A stretch of 64,000 bases of DNA. Origin: Raphanus sativus (Eukaryota > Streptophyta > Magnoliopsida > Brassicales > Brassicaceae). Below are positions 22,401 to 35,371 of this stretch, one piece after another. The stretch spans positions 558,001 to 622,000 of the forward strand of contig NC_079516.1 of the NCBI RefSeq assembly GCF_000801105.2. The letters run 5' to 3'. The translations under genes were made by a program, and so were the position numbers. The notes beneath the pieces are model-generated. The model searched no databases. It saw only the letters and a program-made list of their open reading frames with translations, and was not told where the DNA came from. The first letter of the stretch is position 1. Each line of letters starts with the position of its first letter.

Positions 22401-25400
22401 CTATAACATCGCACTATTCAATTTTGCAGAGCGTTCCTGTACAAGCAGGGCAAACTCCTCCCTTGTTACAGTATTTTGGGACCCTTTTGACTAGAGGGAA
22501 GCTCAATTCATATGAGTCTTTGGAACTATCCCGGCTTGTTGTGAATCAAAACAAGAAGAACCTTTTGGAAAACTGGTTGGCAGAGGATAAGTTAGAATGC
22601 AGCGAAGAACTTGGAGACCTTGTCAAGGTAATTATAAAATTGACCATTGTCCTTTTAATGCATCCTTTAGCATGTTGTAACCATATTTTTTTCTGTTCCA
22701 GACCGTGGATAATGACCTTGCTCTGAAAATATACATCAAAGCTCGAGCTACTCCAAAAGTTGTAGCAGCTTTTGCAGAGCGAAGGGAGTTTGACAAAATA
22801 CTGATTTACTCAAAGCAGGTAGACAATAAGTTTAAAAGTTTGCCCCTTCCCTGTTATGGTTACCCGGAAGTTAAATGTGCTAACGACGTACCATTTTTTC
22901 ATATTGTGACTTTAGGTTGGATACGCACCTGATTACATGTTTCTTCTGCAAACAATACTCCGTACGGATCCTCAGGTTAGTTTGGTGCATTTTTTTTGAT
23001 ACTTGCGACATATGCTTGCTGCATATCAAAAGGAGAGTCACGAATCCAGTAACTTTTATTGATTAATATTAACCTGTTGTTGTTTATTATGCAGGGAGCA
23101 GTAAATTTCGCTTTGATGATGTCCCAAATGGAAGGAGGTTGTCCAGTTGACTACAACACCATAACTGATCTTTTCCTTCAGGTCGGTAAATAGTGTATAC
23201 AACAATATTCACAGTTCAATACAGGAGAATTATCATGTGCTAATTTACTAATGCATATACAGAGAAATCTGATCCGTGAAGCGACTGCTTTCCTTCTTGA
23301 TGTTCTCAAGCCAAATTTACCTGAGCATGCTTTTCTGCAAACTAAGGTTGAAAATAGTTTCCACCTTGCGTTTGTCTGTGCTTTCACTATTCATCTTCCT
23401 TTCTTAGACCTTGTACTCCACTTTCAACTCAGGTTCTGGAGATCAATTTGGTAACCTTTCCCAATGTGGCTGATGCTATTTTAGCAAATGGGATGTTCAG
23501 CCACTATGACCGCCCTCGTGTTGCTCAGCTTTGTGAAAAGGCTGGACTGTATATCCAATCCTTAAAGGTTGTTGCTCAATGTTTACTCTTTTTGTTGGCC
23601 TAAGAGATGTATTTTTTTTTCTTCCTTTTAATCTCTAACTTCTTCCTTTTTGCACTGTGCAGCATTACTCAGAGTTGCCTGATATCAAACGTGTAATTGT
23701 GAACACACATGCTATTGAGCCGCAGGTAATACTTTTGAACTTAATTTTAGTTGCTAAACTCGTGAATGGTCTAGTTGCTGAATATCTCTCTGCTCAATAT
23801 GCAGGCTCTTGTCGAGTTTTTCGGTACTCTTTCTAGCGAGTGGGCTATGGAGTGCATGAAGGATCTTCTGCTGGTCAACCTGAGAGGAAACCTTCAGATA
23901 ATCGTTCAGGTAAGTACTGTGTTGTGGTATGATATGAATTTTTTTATTTTTTAACGTGACACTGACGTGTCAATATCATTGCAGGCTTGCAAGGAGTACT
24001 GTGAACAGCTTGGTGTTGATGCATGCATTAAACTATTTGAACAGTTCAAGTCGTATGAAGGGCTATACTTTTTCCTAGGTTCATATTTGAGTATGAGGTG
24101 ATGTATCAGATACTATTATTTCTGTAATAAGCACATTCTTTGTCTCTGTATTCTCATTATAAACAATATTTCCTTTGGTGCGATAGTGAGGATCCTGAGA
24201 TTCACTTCAAGTACATTGAAGCAGCTGCCAAGACTGGTCAAATAAAGGAGGTTGAGCGTGTCACCAGAGAGTCTAACTTTTATGATGCTGAAAAGACGAA
24301 AAACTTTTTGATGGAAGCTAAGCTTCCTGATGCCCGACCCTTGATAAATGTCTGCGACCGTTTCAGCTTTGTGCCTGATCTTACTCATTACCTTTACACA
24401 AACAACATGCTTCGCTACATTGAAGGTTACGTTCAGAAGGTATGGAGTTTCTTGGGGCTACTCTTAGTGTCTGGAAGTTTGGATTTATACATTAAATAAT
24501 TATAAGGTGATTGCTTTTGTAGGTCAACCCTGGGAATGCTCCCTTAGTTGTGGGGCAGTTGCTTGATGATGAATGCCCTGAAGATTTTATAAAAGGCCTC
24601 ATTCTCTCTGTTCGTTCATTGCTTCCAGTCGAACCCCTTGTTGAGGAATGTGAGAAGAGGTATGAATCTTTTTAGTCATCTTGGTTTCTTTCATATTGCT
24701 CTTTGTTATTAAAGATCTAATTTTTTTTTTTTTCAGAAATCGACTTCGTCTCCTTACTCAGTTCTTGGAGCATCTAGTTAGCGAGGGAAGCCAAGATACA
24801 CATGTCCACAATGCCTTGGGTAAAATTATCATAGACAGCAACAACAACCCTGAGCATTTCCTGACCACCAACCCCTACTATGACTCTAAGGTTGTGGGTA
24901 AGTACTGCGAGAAACGTGATCCCACCCTGGCTGTTGTGGCATACAGAAGAGGACAATGTGATGAAGAACTCATCAATGTCACCAACAAAAACTCTTTGTT
25001 CAAGTTACAAGCCAGGTTTGATTACTTCTAGCCAAAATTTTTACTTATTTCACAGTGACTCCTCTGTAGTTTACTTATGCACGGATTTCCAACTGCAGAT
25101 ACGTAGTGGAGAGGATGGATGGTGACCTCTGGGACAAGGTTCTTATGGAAGAAAATGAATATAGAAGACAACTTATTGACCAAGTTGTGTCTACTGCTTT
25201 ACCCGAAAGCAAGAGCCCAGAGCAAGTCTCTGCAGCTGTTAAAGCATTCATGACTGCTGATCTACCACATGAGCTGATTGAGCTTCTTGAAAAGATTGTG
25301 CTTCAAAATTCTGCCTTCAGTGGAAACTTCAATCTGCAAAATCTACTTATACTGACAGCCATCAAGGCAGATCCGTCTAGAGTTATGGATTACATTAACA

Positions 25401-27887
25401 GGCTGGATAATTTTGATGGTCCGGCTGTTGGAGAAGTGGCAGTTGATGCCCAATTATATGAGGAAGCATTTGCTATTTTTAAGAAGTTTAACTTAAATGT
25501 TCAAGCTGTCAACGTATTGTTGGATAACGTCAGAAGCATTGAGCGGGCTGTTGAGTTTGCTTTCCGGGTTGAAGAGGATTCTGTTTGGAGCCAAGTCGCT
25601 AAGGCTCAGCTCAGAGATGGACTAGTCAGTGATGCAATTGAGTCATTTATCCGTGCTGAGGATGCCACTCATTTCTTGGAGGTCATACGTGCTACTGAAG
25701 AGGCTAATGTCTATGATGACTTGGTCAGATACCTTCTTATGGTTAGACAGAAGGTGAAAGAACCCAAGGTTGATAGTGAGCTCATCTATGCTTATGCAAA
25801 GATTGATAGGCTAGGTGAGATTGAAGAGTTTATTCTGATGCCAAACGTTGCTAACCTACAAACTGTCGGTGATCGCCTGTACGACGAAGCTCTGTATGAG
25901 GCTGCAAAAATAATCTATGCTTTCATTTCAAACTGGGCCAAGTTAGCCGTCACACTTGTGAAGTTGCAGCAGTTCCAAGGTGCTGTTGATGCTGCAAGGA
26001 AAGCAAACAGTGCAAAGACATGGAAGGAAGTCTGCTTTGCTTGTGTTGATGCAGAGGAGTTCCGGTTGGCTCAAATATGTGGACTTAACGTTATTATACA
26101 GGTGAATAATTGCCTTATCTTGGTGAAAGTTTTTTCCATTTTACTTTATATTATTTTCTCACGGGTAATCTTTTTGTTCTCTAATAGGTGGACGACCTGG
26201 AAGAAGTCAGCGAGTTCTACCAGAACAGAGGATGCTTCAGTGAATTAATCTCACTTATGGAGAGTGGACTTGGTCTAGAACGGGCTCACATGGGGATCTT
26301 CACCGAGTTGGGTGTATTGTACGCCAGATATCGTTATGAGAAGCTTATGGAACACATCAAGTTGTTCTCGACTCGCCTCAATATTCCCAAGCTTATACGG
26401 GCCTGTGATGAACAACAGCATTGGCAGGAACTTACTTATCTTTACATTCAGTATGATGAGTTTGATAATGCTGCTACCACTGTCATGAACCACTCTCCTG
26501 AAGCATGGGAGCACATGCAGTTCAAAGACATTGTCGCCAAGGTTGCGAATGTTGAGCTTTACTACAAGGCCGTTCACTTCTACTTGCAAGAGCACCCTGA
26601 TATCATTAACGATCTTCTCAATGTGCTTGCTCTGCGGTTAGATCACACACGTGTCGTTGACATTATGCGCAAGGTTCGAGGCTGATCCTTGATTTTGTTT
26701 TTGCACTTTAAATCATATCAGCAGTGGCTTAATAATATGATTGATTGCTTTCTGATCTCAGGCTGGTCAGTTGCGTCTTATCAAGCCCTACATGGTTGCA
26801 GTTCAGAGCAACAATGTCTCTGCTGTAAATGAAGCTCTGAATGAGATATACGTGGAAGAAGAAGACTATGACAGGTTACGCGAGTCTATCGATTTGCATG
26901 ACAGCTTTGACCAGATAGGCCTTGCTCAGAAGGTAAACACTTTAAATCTATCTATATCGAGTGTACGTTTTACATCTCCCCTCATAGCATTTCTAATTAA
27001 TCTTCACGGTGAATGGCGCGAACAGATTGAGAAACACGAGCTTGTAGAGATGAGACGTGTCGCTGCGTATATCTACAAGAAAGCAGGTAGATGGAAGCAA
27101 TCAATTGCGTTGTCGAAGAAAGATAACATGTACAAGGACTGTATGGAAACTGCTTCACAATCCGGCGACCACGACCTTGCGGAACAACTTCTCGTTTACT
27201 TCATTGAACAGGTATGTTTTTCAAGCACGATTAACATCAAAAGCTAGCTTTTTACTAAAACAGAGGATCAAATTAACAATCCTTTATTTATTGTACAGGG
27301 GAAGAAGGAATGCTTTGCCACATGTCTATTTGTGTGTTATGACTTAATCAGACCAGATGTTGCTCTAGAACTTGCTTGGATCAACAATATGATCGACTTT
27401 GCCTTCCCGTATCTCCTTCAGGTGATTAATTTATCCTCCAAATCACTCAAACGAGATAGGAACTATGTAGACTCGATATATGATCAAATCTCTTTCTCCC
27501 TGTTTTTATTAATGGCAGTTTATCCGAGAGTACTCTGGCAAAGTGGACGAGCTAATAAAGGACAAGCTAGAAGCACAGAAAGAAGTGAAGGCCAAAGAGC
27601 AGGAAGAGAAGGAGGTCATGTCCCAACAGGTACTACACTTGCACATCATCCGAAAGTTGTAAAAAGAAAAATCGAAAAACACACTTACTTACACATCTTT
27701 GATTTTGTTATGAAAACAGAACATGTACGCGCAACTATTGCCTCTGGCTCTACCTGCACCACCGATGCCAGGAATGGGAGGAGGTCCAGGGATGGGAGGG
27801 GGTTATGGTCCGCCACCACCGATGGGAGGAATGCCAGGAATGCCTCCAATGCCACCCTATGGAATGCCTCCGATGGGCGGCTACTAA
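19498..27887 (+). CDS. CHC1: Clathrin heavy chain (CHC1-like), 30 exons
   Basis: Thirty exons with GT-AG borders can be followed from [15 protein letters not shown] (exon 1, 19498-19542) to the stop at 27885-27887, giving about 1,700 residues with no lesion. The N-terminal beta-propeller (to about residue 330) opens with [20 protein letters not shown] and holds the adaptor-binding surface. The linker and the seven alpha-zigzag CHCR repeats form the leg; the largest exon is about 25099-26100. Near the C-terminus come [20 protein letters not shown] (light-chain and trimerisation region) and a Gly/Pro/Met-rich tail ending [11 protein letters not shown]. Family knowledge: three heavy chains form the triskelion that coats vesicles at the plasma membrane and trans-Golgi, including PIN and receptor endocytosis. 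The tail and the position next to AL2/JOX1 types favour CHC1 (At3g11130) over CHC2. Confidence 0.95.
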
Positions 27888-28811
27888 GCCTGTCGAAAGC
27901 AAAAGCCATCCATTCAAAGTCATCGAGAACTCATAGTCGCGCGCGCAATCTCTACCGTGGTGGTATTTGTCGGAATGTTTTCCTTGTTTGATTTTATAGG
28001 TGTATGTGTGGATAATAAACTCGTACTTTCGTTTGTAATATTTCTTTTGAGGGGTATTTTAGGTGAGTCATTTTTGGTTGAAGGCCATGTTACTATTTTT
28101 CTTTTGAGCGGAGAGAGATGTTAACTCCTAACTAGTCTACTTGTCATTACTTCGATGTTTCTCTCATGAGTTGTTCTTTCTTTTCAGCTTAATATTTTTC
28201 ACTTATAATTTCCGATATTTTATAGCCTTTTTTTAAGTTTTATGAATTAATTTTGTTTTGTTTTGTTTTGGTTAACTTTCTCTTCTTACTGGCTTGTTTT
28301 TTTTTCGTGCATCACAAGCTAGATCCAGAATCATTAATGCAGCACAAGCTGTCTGAATTAGGTGTCCTCCATTATTTTTGATCTATTTTACGTCTGTATT
28401 TTTATCCCGAACTATGAACCTAACTGTTTGATCATGAAAACATATGCAACTTAGCCTATATGATATCGTGGCTAACTCTTGATTTTAATCTTCTTCTCCC
28501 TATAAAACTTATCAGCAGTGATTTATGACTATATTTTTTCTTCCTGATATTATATCCCAGGCTACTCGCGTTATCAAAGCGGTACATGATTGCAGTTCTC
28601 AACAATTTGCCTTCCTTTTAATATATGCAGTTAGGTAGATTGGTAGGATGAACTTTTGGATTGGTTTAATTCACGTCAGAAGTCACCAACGACAACTATA
28701 TAGTATTATAAAACATGTTGCATTAAACAACTGGCACGTATTCATTAAACAACTGGCACGTATTCTAAGACAAACGAAGCTCCCGGCATTTTTTCGAAGT
28801 ATGGTATTGGT

Positions 28812-29760
28812 AAGGGCATCTTTAGTGGGGATATTTTTCCATGATTCTCAACCAATATATTAGTTTTTAATAATAAACATTAGTGGAAGCCCCCTTGGTC
28901 CAATGGTTTGACTAAGGGTTCATGTAATGCTTCTACACCCGGAGGTTTGGGGTTCAAACCCCAGAAAATACCAAATTATGCAGCTTATGGAGAAATGGAT
29001 TACAGGAGATCTTCAGCTTGGTGCAAGGCGTACCATCGAACATGGATCTCATAGGACGGCTCGGAGAGGTGCAGTCAGGCGTGTATTCTCACAAGATGGT
29101 AGAATTGTCGGCTGTATAATCGTCTTTGTAATATTCTCATCATTGTAATAGCATAATTAATCGATAATAATCGAATAGCATAATTAATCGATAATAATCG
29201 ATCCAGACGTTCAAAAAAAAAAATAATAAACATTAAAAGTAGGAGAGAATAGATAAAATTATAAAGAATCGTTGCTTTATAAAGAGACAAACTCTACAAC
29301 TTGTCTTTATTTTAGTGGTACAATAGAATTTTAAAGATTTAATTTTAATAAAAAAGCAAATTATCATCCAATGATCTACTCTATTTTCGAAAAAAATATT
29401 TCTATAATAGAATTGGTTGTTGATCCAATAATATTTCATTTTAGAGTCAAAAATAAAGTGATGAAAACAAAATAATAAGTTGTTCTATAAATAGAGTAAA
29501 TAATAGTAGAGTAAAATTAGTGTTTAGAGACTAACTAGGCTAATGTTCTAATACCATTTCCAATGGTTTATTGTATTTTCTTTTCTCTGGAATAAATCTA
29601 TAATAAAATAACTCTACAATAGAGTTAGTTGTTGATTTAATGATATTTTATTTTATAATGAAAAATAAAATAATGAAAATAGAATAACGTTAGAATATTT
29701 TTACTTTAGATTCTATTTTAAAGTGAAAAATAAAATGAGGTTGAAAATGCTCAGTGATTA
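28812..29760. repeat. MITE-like AT-rich cluster around the SINE
   Basis: The left edge GGGCATCTTTAGTGGGG resembles the common 'GGGCATCTCCAATGG' terminus of Brassicaceae MITEs. On the right, CATTTCCAATGG (29549-29560) and TTGAAAATGCTC (29743-29754) look like ends of one or two further copies. The interior repeats phrases such as ATAGAGTAAA and CTCTACAATAGAGTTAG. Individual boundaries are not resolved. Confidence 0.4.
28883..29221 (+). mobile_element. tRNA-derived SINE with 14-base target-site duplication
   Basis: The identical flanks AATAATAAACATTA at 28869-28882 and 29222-29235 enclose 339 bases ending in an A-run. The head has an exact RNA polymerase III B box (GGTTCAAACCC at 28951) and an A-box-like TTGGTCCAATGG upstream, so it derives from a tRNA. 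The tail contains two 24-base copies with a 27-base period (29151-29174 and 29178-29201). Insertion was by target-primed reverse transcription using LINE enzymes supplied in trans. Confidence 0.85.
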
Positions 29761-32620
29761 TGGTTACAAGAAAATATTACCTATATAAAACACCAGTTAT
29801 TTATTTATTTTTAGCACTAGAGTGGCGTGAAATGGATATATGTATTTTTTTATTGAACGAACCGTACACTTTTTTGAAAAAAATATTTCATATATCAATA
29901 GAAAAAGGAAAAGCAAATGAATTATTTAGATAAACGCGTAGTTAGGTGCAAAAGTTTGAGGAGATAAGGTCGTCAGAAGACCATACGAAAAAAACAATCA
30001 CTCTTGAAAATGTGATCTCAAATCTTATGACTTTTTTTGTATGACCTTAAGCTCTTGCTTTATTAGTCTTATGAAGGCACGGTCCTACTAGAAATCATTA
30101 TAAAATTGAAGTTTTGTGGTGGTGAATTGTTAGAATCAGTATTTAAACAAGTCTAGTTTCATCACCATTTGATCAATACAATAACTCCTGGGTCTCTATG
30201 CCTTTGGCGATACAATGATATTCTTCAAAATTCTGGCATATTGAATTTTCTATCAAGTTACAAGATGGAGACTTTTAAATCTAATTTTGATTTTTGGTTC
30301 AAGGTGATGCTGTTAATGAATACTTCAAGTTGGTGTGTGGATCCTATGTGTTCGGTGCCATGACCGGTCTCCTCAGCTCATGTAGTGCAAGCTCTGTAAG
30401 TACATTATTATTAATAAATATTATATGTACCTAAGTCCGGAACAGAAATATAGATAAGAGAACAATAATCCGTTCAAAAACATTTTCAAAGTGAATTAGC
30501 AAGTAAAGCTGTGAATGGAAACATTTAGCATGTTCAATTTTCTGCACCAAATCTTTCAGCAGAAACTGCCTAACAAACATATCAATGAATCATATTGTGA
30601 GATTACATATTATTGTCTCCTATTTAAAGCAGTTATTTAACACAATTAATTCGTCGATATGCTTTTTAGGCAGTTTCAACTGCAGTCATATAGCATTTTG
30701 GTGCATAAAGTAGAACATGCCTTGGTACATTGGCAATTCACAGCTTCACTTGCTAGATTACCGAAACAATTACTTCACTTGTCTATTTATTTATTTTTAA
30801 CACAAAAAGGAAAAAAGATAAATGTGCTTAATTTGTGATAGCTTATCCTTTTATAAGGAATGCCATATTTGTGATAGCTGATCATTTTAAGTTTGTCATT
30901 GAATGGTCATAAACTATCAATTCAAGTGATCACAAACTCACAGTCGCGCATTTCTCACGGTCATATACGTTGGAATGATAAAAATGTTTCATTTTATAGG
31001 TATGTGTTTTGTTGATGTTTAACATATACTCATCGTGAGTTTAATTAGGCAAGTCTTTTTTTTGCTCAAGACCGTTTTAATTTCCCCCTAATGCTGATTA
31101 ATTTTTCAATATGGAAGAAACAAATTAGTGAACTCATACAAGAGACTGCATCCCTAGCTTGGTACGACCAGAAATATACTGCTGGTACTAAATCATTACA
31201 ACAACAACAACAACAACATTTCATTTAGACTTAGTTTTTCATCAGATACGAAAATTTTCTAGTCTTTTTCATAAAATACTTGTTGGACAAGGCGATAATT
31301 TCAAATTAACCTGCTTTAGTCTTACTTTGAATTGTTTCTTGTCCGCTACAAAATTAAGTCAAGCCTGACGTTTTGACATATGTATTCACGAGGGTCCTTT
31401 TACTTCAAAAAGACAGCTACACGTGAGCACATATCAAGTTTTGAACTAGTACATGTACATGCAGTGGGGACGTAGGATGTGATTGATATAAATGTGACCT
31501 AATTGTAATCAGATCTTCATTAACTTGCTTAATGAAATTTACATTTTTAGCAAAAGAAAAAAAGGAAGCCAATCGGTGATTTAGAAAAATTATAACGTAG
31601 ATGAACCAAAGGCCAAAGCATGTAAAGTTGATCATAAGTTCATTATTCATAACTCTAGGTTCCTTTGGATTCTTCCTACGTTCACTAACTATAAATATCG
31701 TACTGAAAAATGGATTATCTTTAAAAGGATGAATATAGGATTGATTGGTTATCTCTAACAACAGCCCTGCGTCCAAAGTTGCAAACGCTACATTTACATA
31801 TATATGGTTACCGACTTACAGTTACTACTTACTACTAGAGAATCGTATCTCAAAGGGTGTCAATTTTTGTTTCCCTCGACGAGTTTCCACATATGACATG
31901 CCTCTGCTATTGGCTCTTCAATAACCAAACACTTATTGACAAAAAGAACTTTACCTCTCGGGCTAATCTTTTATAGCTAGCACTTGTAAGAAAAAAACTA
32001 GTGATTAGGCCTGGAGTAGCATATTAATTGGTTTGAGACAAACAAAAGGACATATAGATAACAGGACACGAGACACAAGACCTAACACGTTTTGGATGAT
32101 CGCTCTCACCTTTACCTAATTAGCAATTAGCCTACTCAACTATCTTTCCTTTACTATACATCCCACCATCTTAATTGTATCATTTCCAAAACTCTCCTAC
32201 GTCCTATTTGTTACTACATCGTAACTTATGCTCTATAACATTTAATTATTCTAACCATCACTACATTTAAGCAGGTTTATGATGATAAATAGACTAACCC
32301 CATCCCATCCAATTGATAGTAAGCAAACACAAACCGTCATCAGTCTATGACTTTAACTAAAGGTAAATTAATCAAATCATCATCAGCCTTAGCTACGCAT
32401 TAAACAAAACGACAATACTTGTGGGGCCCAGTTACGGACCAAACCGGTTTTCAATAGATGAGTGTAAGAGACAGATTAATTTCGGTTTAGCGGAGAAAAA
32501 AAAAGAAAGAAAGATAATCGCCGTTGCTGACGTGACGTCACCGCCGGTAATCAAAATCAATCCTCTCCTTCTCTACTTTTTTACCCTCTCCTCTCCTCTC
32601 TCAACAGATTCTTATCCTCA

Positions 32621-33591
32621 ATGGAGACGACGCCGGAGACTCAACCAAAATCCCAATCGCAAACCGGCTCCTCCCACCGTCTCCCGCCGGGACGCGAGGA
32701 CTGGTGGAGCGAGGACGCGACGGCGACGCTGATCGAAGCGTGGGGAGACCGCTACGTCAACCTCAGCCGGGGAAACCTCCGGCAGAACGACTGGAGAGAG
32801 GTCGCCGACGCGGTGAACTCGATCCACGGCGGCGGCGGCGGCGGGAGGCCGAAGACGGACGTGCAGTGCAAGAACCGGATCGACACGCTGAAGAAGAAGT
32901 ACAAGACGGAGAAGGCCAAGCCTTGTCCTTCGTCCTGGTGCTTCTTCGAGAGGCTAGACTTCTTGATCGGTCCCGTCGCGGCGAAGAAGTGTACCGGAGT
33001 TGTGAGACCGGCGGTGGTGAAGAATCCGACCGGATCTAAATCGAGTGGGAGCTCTTTGGATGATGAGGATGAGGAGGAGGAGGATGATGAGGTGGGTGAT
33101 TGGGGGTTTGTGGTGAGGAAGCATAGGAGAGTGGAGGATGTGTATCCGAGTGGAGGTGAAGGTTCGTCGAGTAGGGAGCTGGCGAGAGCGATTTTGAAGT
33201 TGGGAGAGGTGTACGAGAGGATCGAAGGTGCGAAGCAGAGGATGATGGTTGAGTTGGAGAAGCAGAGGATGGAAGCTGCCAAGGAGCTTGAGTTGCAGCG
33301 GATGAACATGTTGATGGATATGCAGATGGAGATCGAAAGATCAAAGCTTGGCAAACGTAGAGCTGTTGCTGCTTCAGGTAAATATATAAACTTTTTTGGT
33401 CTCTGTTAATAAGCAAATTGTGAATATTTGGTAGAGCTTTCATTTTAATGTGCTTTAAAGATTGAAACTTTAAGCGTCTGAAGTTTCAGAGTGTTGATTT
33501 GGAACCATATATTTGAGCATCTACTCTATTGAGTTACTCAAAACTTGAATTGTTCGTTGTTTGTTGTACAGATAAGAAGTTGTCGGATTAG
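32621..33591 (+). CDS. Trihelix-type (Myb/SANT-like) DNA-binding protein
   Basis: Two exons (32621-33377 and 33572-33591) give 258 residues; the second adds only DKKLSD. The trihelix domain lies at about residues 25-115: [19 protein letters not shown], then [12 protein letters not shown], and [20 protein letters not shown]. The spaced Trp residues are typical. A Gly-rich run follows helix 2, and an acidic [11 protein letters not shown] stretch is at about 147-157. The C-terminal third (about 190-245, [19 protein letters not shown] and following) is a long amphipathic helix rich in Met, Glu and Lys, likely a coiled coil for dimerisation. Family knowledge: these ASIL/6b-interacting-like trihelix proteins are nuclear regulators, several repressing seed or light genes. 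By position it matches At3g11100. The promoter has a CT-rich leader just before the ATG. Confidence 0.88.
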
Positions 33592-34368
33592 ATTTTATGG
33601 AGAAGCTATACTGTGGTAGAGCAAGGGAGCAATGGTTGGATGATCTGAGAAGCTCATTCGGAGAAACTGTTATTATTCTTAATCACTAGGTTTCATTGTT
33701 AGAGCAATGTTTTTTTTTTTTTAACTTATTATGTTTACTTATCTTATTTAGGGTACATTGGTAGCAAAGCAGATTGGTGAAAGAAACTCTTGTAGTAATC
33801 TGACAGACATATCAACATGTACTTTTTGTCAAGTGTTAAAATGTATTATGGTTTGTGTATCAACAACATGATTCCAATTAGTCTCTTGCGTAATCAGGTC
33901 TCAGAATTGTCTACAGATTAATGCACAATGCATTTGATGTTCTTCCATAATTCATTTTTGGAACTGATCAAAACCACCAAGCTATTGATTTTGTTGTTTG
34001 CTTATGTGACTTTGCATCAAACTGGAATCTCCGGGACAAGACTCTTGTGACCTGATGGACAAGTGTTGACACATGAGGCTCTATTACATTGCTAGTTACA
34101 TGATTGGCTCGTGGGTTCCAGTCCAAGGTCGTAGGTCATACATCGTAATCATTTAGTGGTTTATCTTTTGAAATTTTGATATGGAGTTATAATGTTGAAA
34201 AATCAAAAGGATAACGTACCAGAAATAAGAGTGAAAGTGACCAAACAGTTGGATGTGTCCTTTGTTTAGGTGGAGGACATTAAAACAAAGAGAAGTAAGA
34301 CTTGAGATTAGATGTAAAGTCAGTCAAAAGGAAAATATAAAATAGATTTCACATTGATCAAAGAAGAA
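33592..34368. other. Downstream region of the trihelix gene
   Basis: Probably 3' untranslated sequence for the first 150-250 bases, then ordinary spacer. I see no gene or repeat with readable ends. Confidence 0.4.
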
Positions 34369-35285
34369 TCTATACTATTATTTATGAATTGATTTTGATT
34401 ACTTGTCATGTTTTCCATGATTTTAGCTAATTTTGATTATTTATCATATTTTTATTAAATTTAAACTAAATTATCATTGATGTATTATTTGTTTTGAGCT
34501 GAGTCACTAAATCATTAATTTAAAATAATATTATTATTTATGAAGTGATTTTGCTTACTTGTCATGTTCTCCATGATTTTAGCTAATTTTGCTTATTTGT
34601 CATATTTTTATTAAGTTTAAACTAAATTATCATTGATGTATTATTTGTTTTGAGCTGAGTCACTAAATCATTAATTTAAAATAATAGCTTTGATGAATAT
34701 TCTATATAAATAAAAACGAATTTTATTTTATTAATATTAAATTTATATGTTATATTAGCTTTTCTTATTTGTCATATTTTTATTAGGTTTTAGAGTTTTA
34801 GATAGGTTATTAATTTATTATTAGTTTCTAACTATTCACTAATTTATTTTAATGATATAAAGCTTATATGTTATATGCTATATTAAATAATTGATTAGAA
34901 AATAATATTTTAGAATTATAAAAAAAGATAATTCTTCTATATATATATTCTTTTTTTGTGCTTATATGAAAATAATATTTTTATTATAAAAGTTTAGAAA
35001 AAAAATTAAGATACAAAACAATTTATTATTAAATATAAGTCAACCAAAAAATATAAATATATTTTCTAAACTATCTCTAAGATATGAGTGTTTTAAAAAA
35101 ACTTAACACAATAATATGTATATATTTTGATTAAAAGTATTTGACATATATAAATATTTTGATGTTTGATTTAACTATTTAAAAACATAAATAATAATTT
35201 ATTATGCTGATTTTAGATTAATAAGACATAAACTAATAAGTATTTATTATAAATTTATGTCCGCATGTGCGGGCAAAACACCTAG
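34369..35285 (+). mobile_element. Short non-autonomous Helitron
   Basis: Starts TCTATACTATTATTTATG after an A (34368) and ends with the hairpin CCGCATGTGCGG, then GCAAAACAC and CTAG at 35282-35285, followed by T (35286). The 5' TC, 3' hairpin plus CTAG and A/T target all match Helitrons. At about 0.9 kb it has no coding capacity. Confidence 0.85.
34376..34688. repeat. Two tandem copies of 156 bases near the Helitron 5' end
   Basis: The phrase TTTATGAA at 34381 recurs at 34537, and the following about 150 bases match with only a few substitutions, through GAGCTGAGTCACTAAATC to TTTAAAATAATA. This is a fairly recent tandem duplication inside the element. Confidence 0.9.
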
Positions 35286-35371
35286 TTTTCTTATAAAGTA
35301 GACGATGATCGTTAAAACAAATTAAACCTATCTTTTTCTGGTCATTATTAATCTATGGTTTCTATGAATTT

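Larger units (their letters stand above)
28505..31110 (+). pseudogene. Remnants of a tandem clathrin heavy chain duplicate
   Basis: Near 28511-28620, TATCAGCAGTG, then CAGGCT, TTATCAAAGCGGTACATG and TTGCAGTTC follow the same order as the intron end and exon start at about 26716-26815 of the intact gene. Near 30935-31080, AGTCGCGC, GTTGGAATG, TTTTATAGGT and TAGGCAAGTCTTTTT follow the order of the intact 3' untranslated region (27930-28075). The sequence between is replaced or unrecognisable. This implies a duplicated 3' half of the gene that has decayed; it cannot make a protein. Confidence 0.6.
27888..32620. other. Spacer between clathrin gene and trihelix gene
   Basis: Begins with the clathrin 3' untranslated region. 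It then holds decayed clathrin sequence (28505-31110), MITE-like AT-rich sequence with a nested SINE (28883-29221), and from about 31110 ordinary AT-rich spacer with a small CAA repeat near 31198-31219. No intact gene was found. Confidence 0.5.

Noticed and set aside
27332..27991. 219-codon plus-strand frame at the end of the clathrin gene
   Set aside because: It reads through an intron and shifts out of the clathrin frame after the exon at 27300-27420; the spliced reading gives the conserved clathrin tail.
28940..28975. tRNA gene suggested by a perfect B box
   Set aside because: The surrounding sequence does not fold into a cloverleaf, and it lies at the head of an element with A-tail and target-site duplication; it is a SINE.
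32752..33443. Long minus-strand frames (135-200 codons) over the trihelix gene
   Set aside because: Antisense shadows of GC-rich coding sequence; Ser/Pro-rich with no domain.
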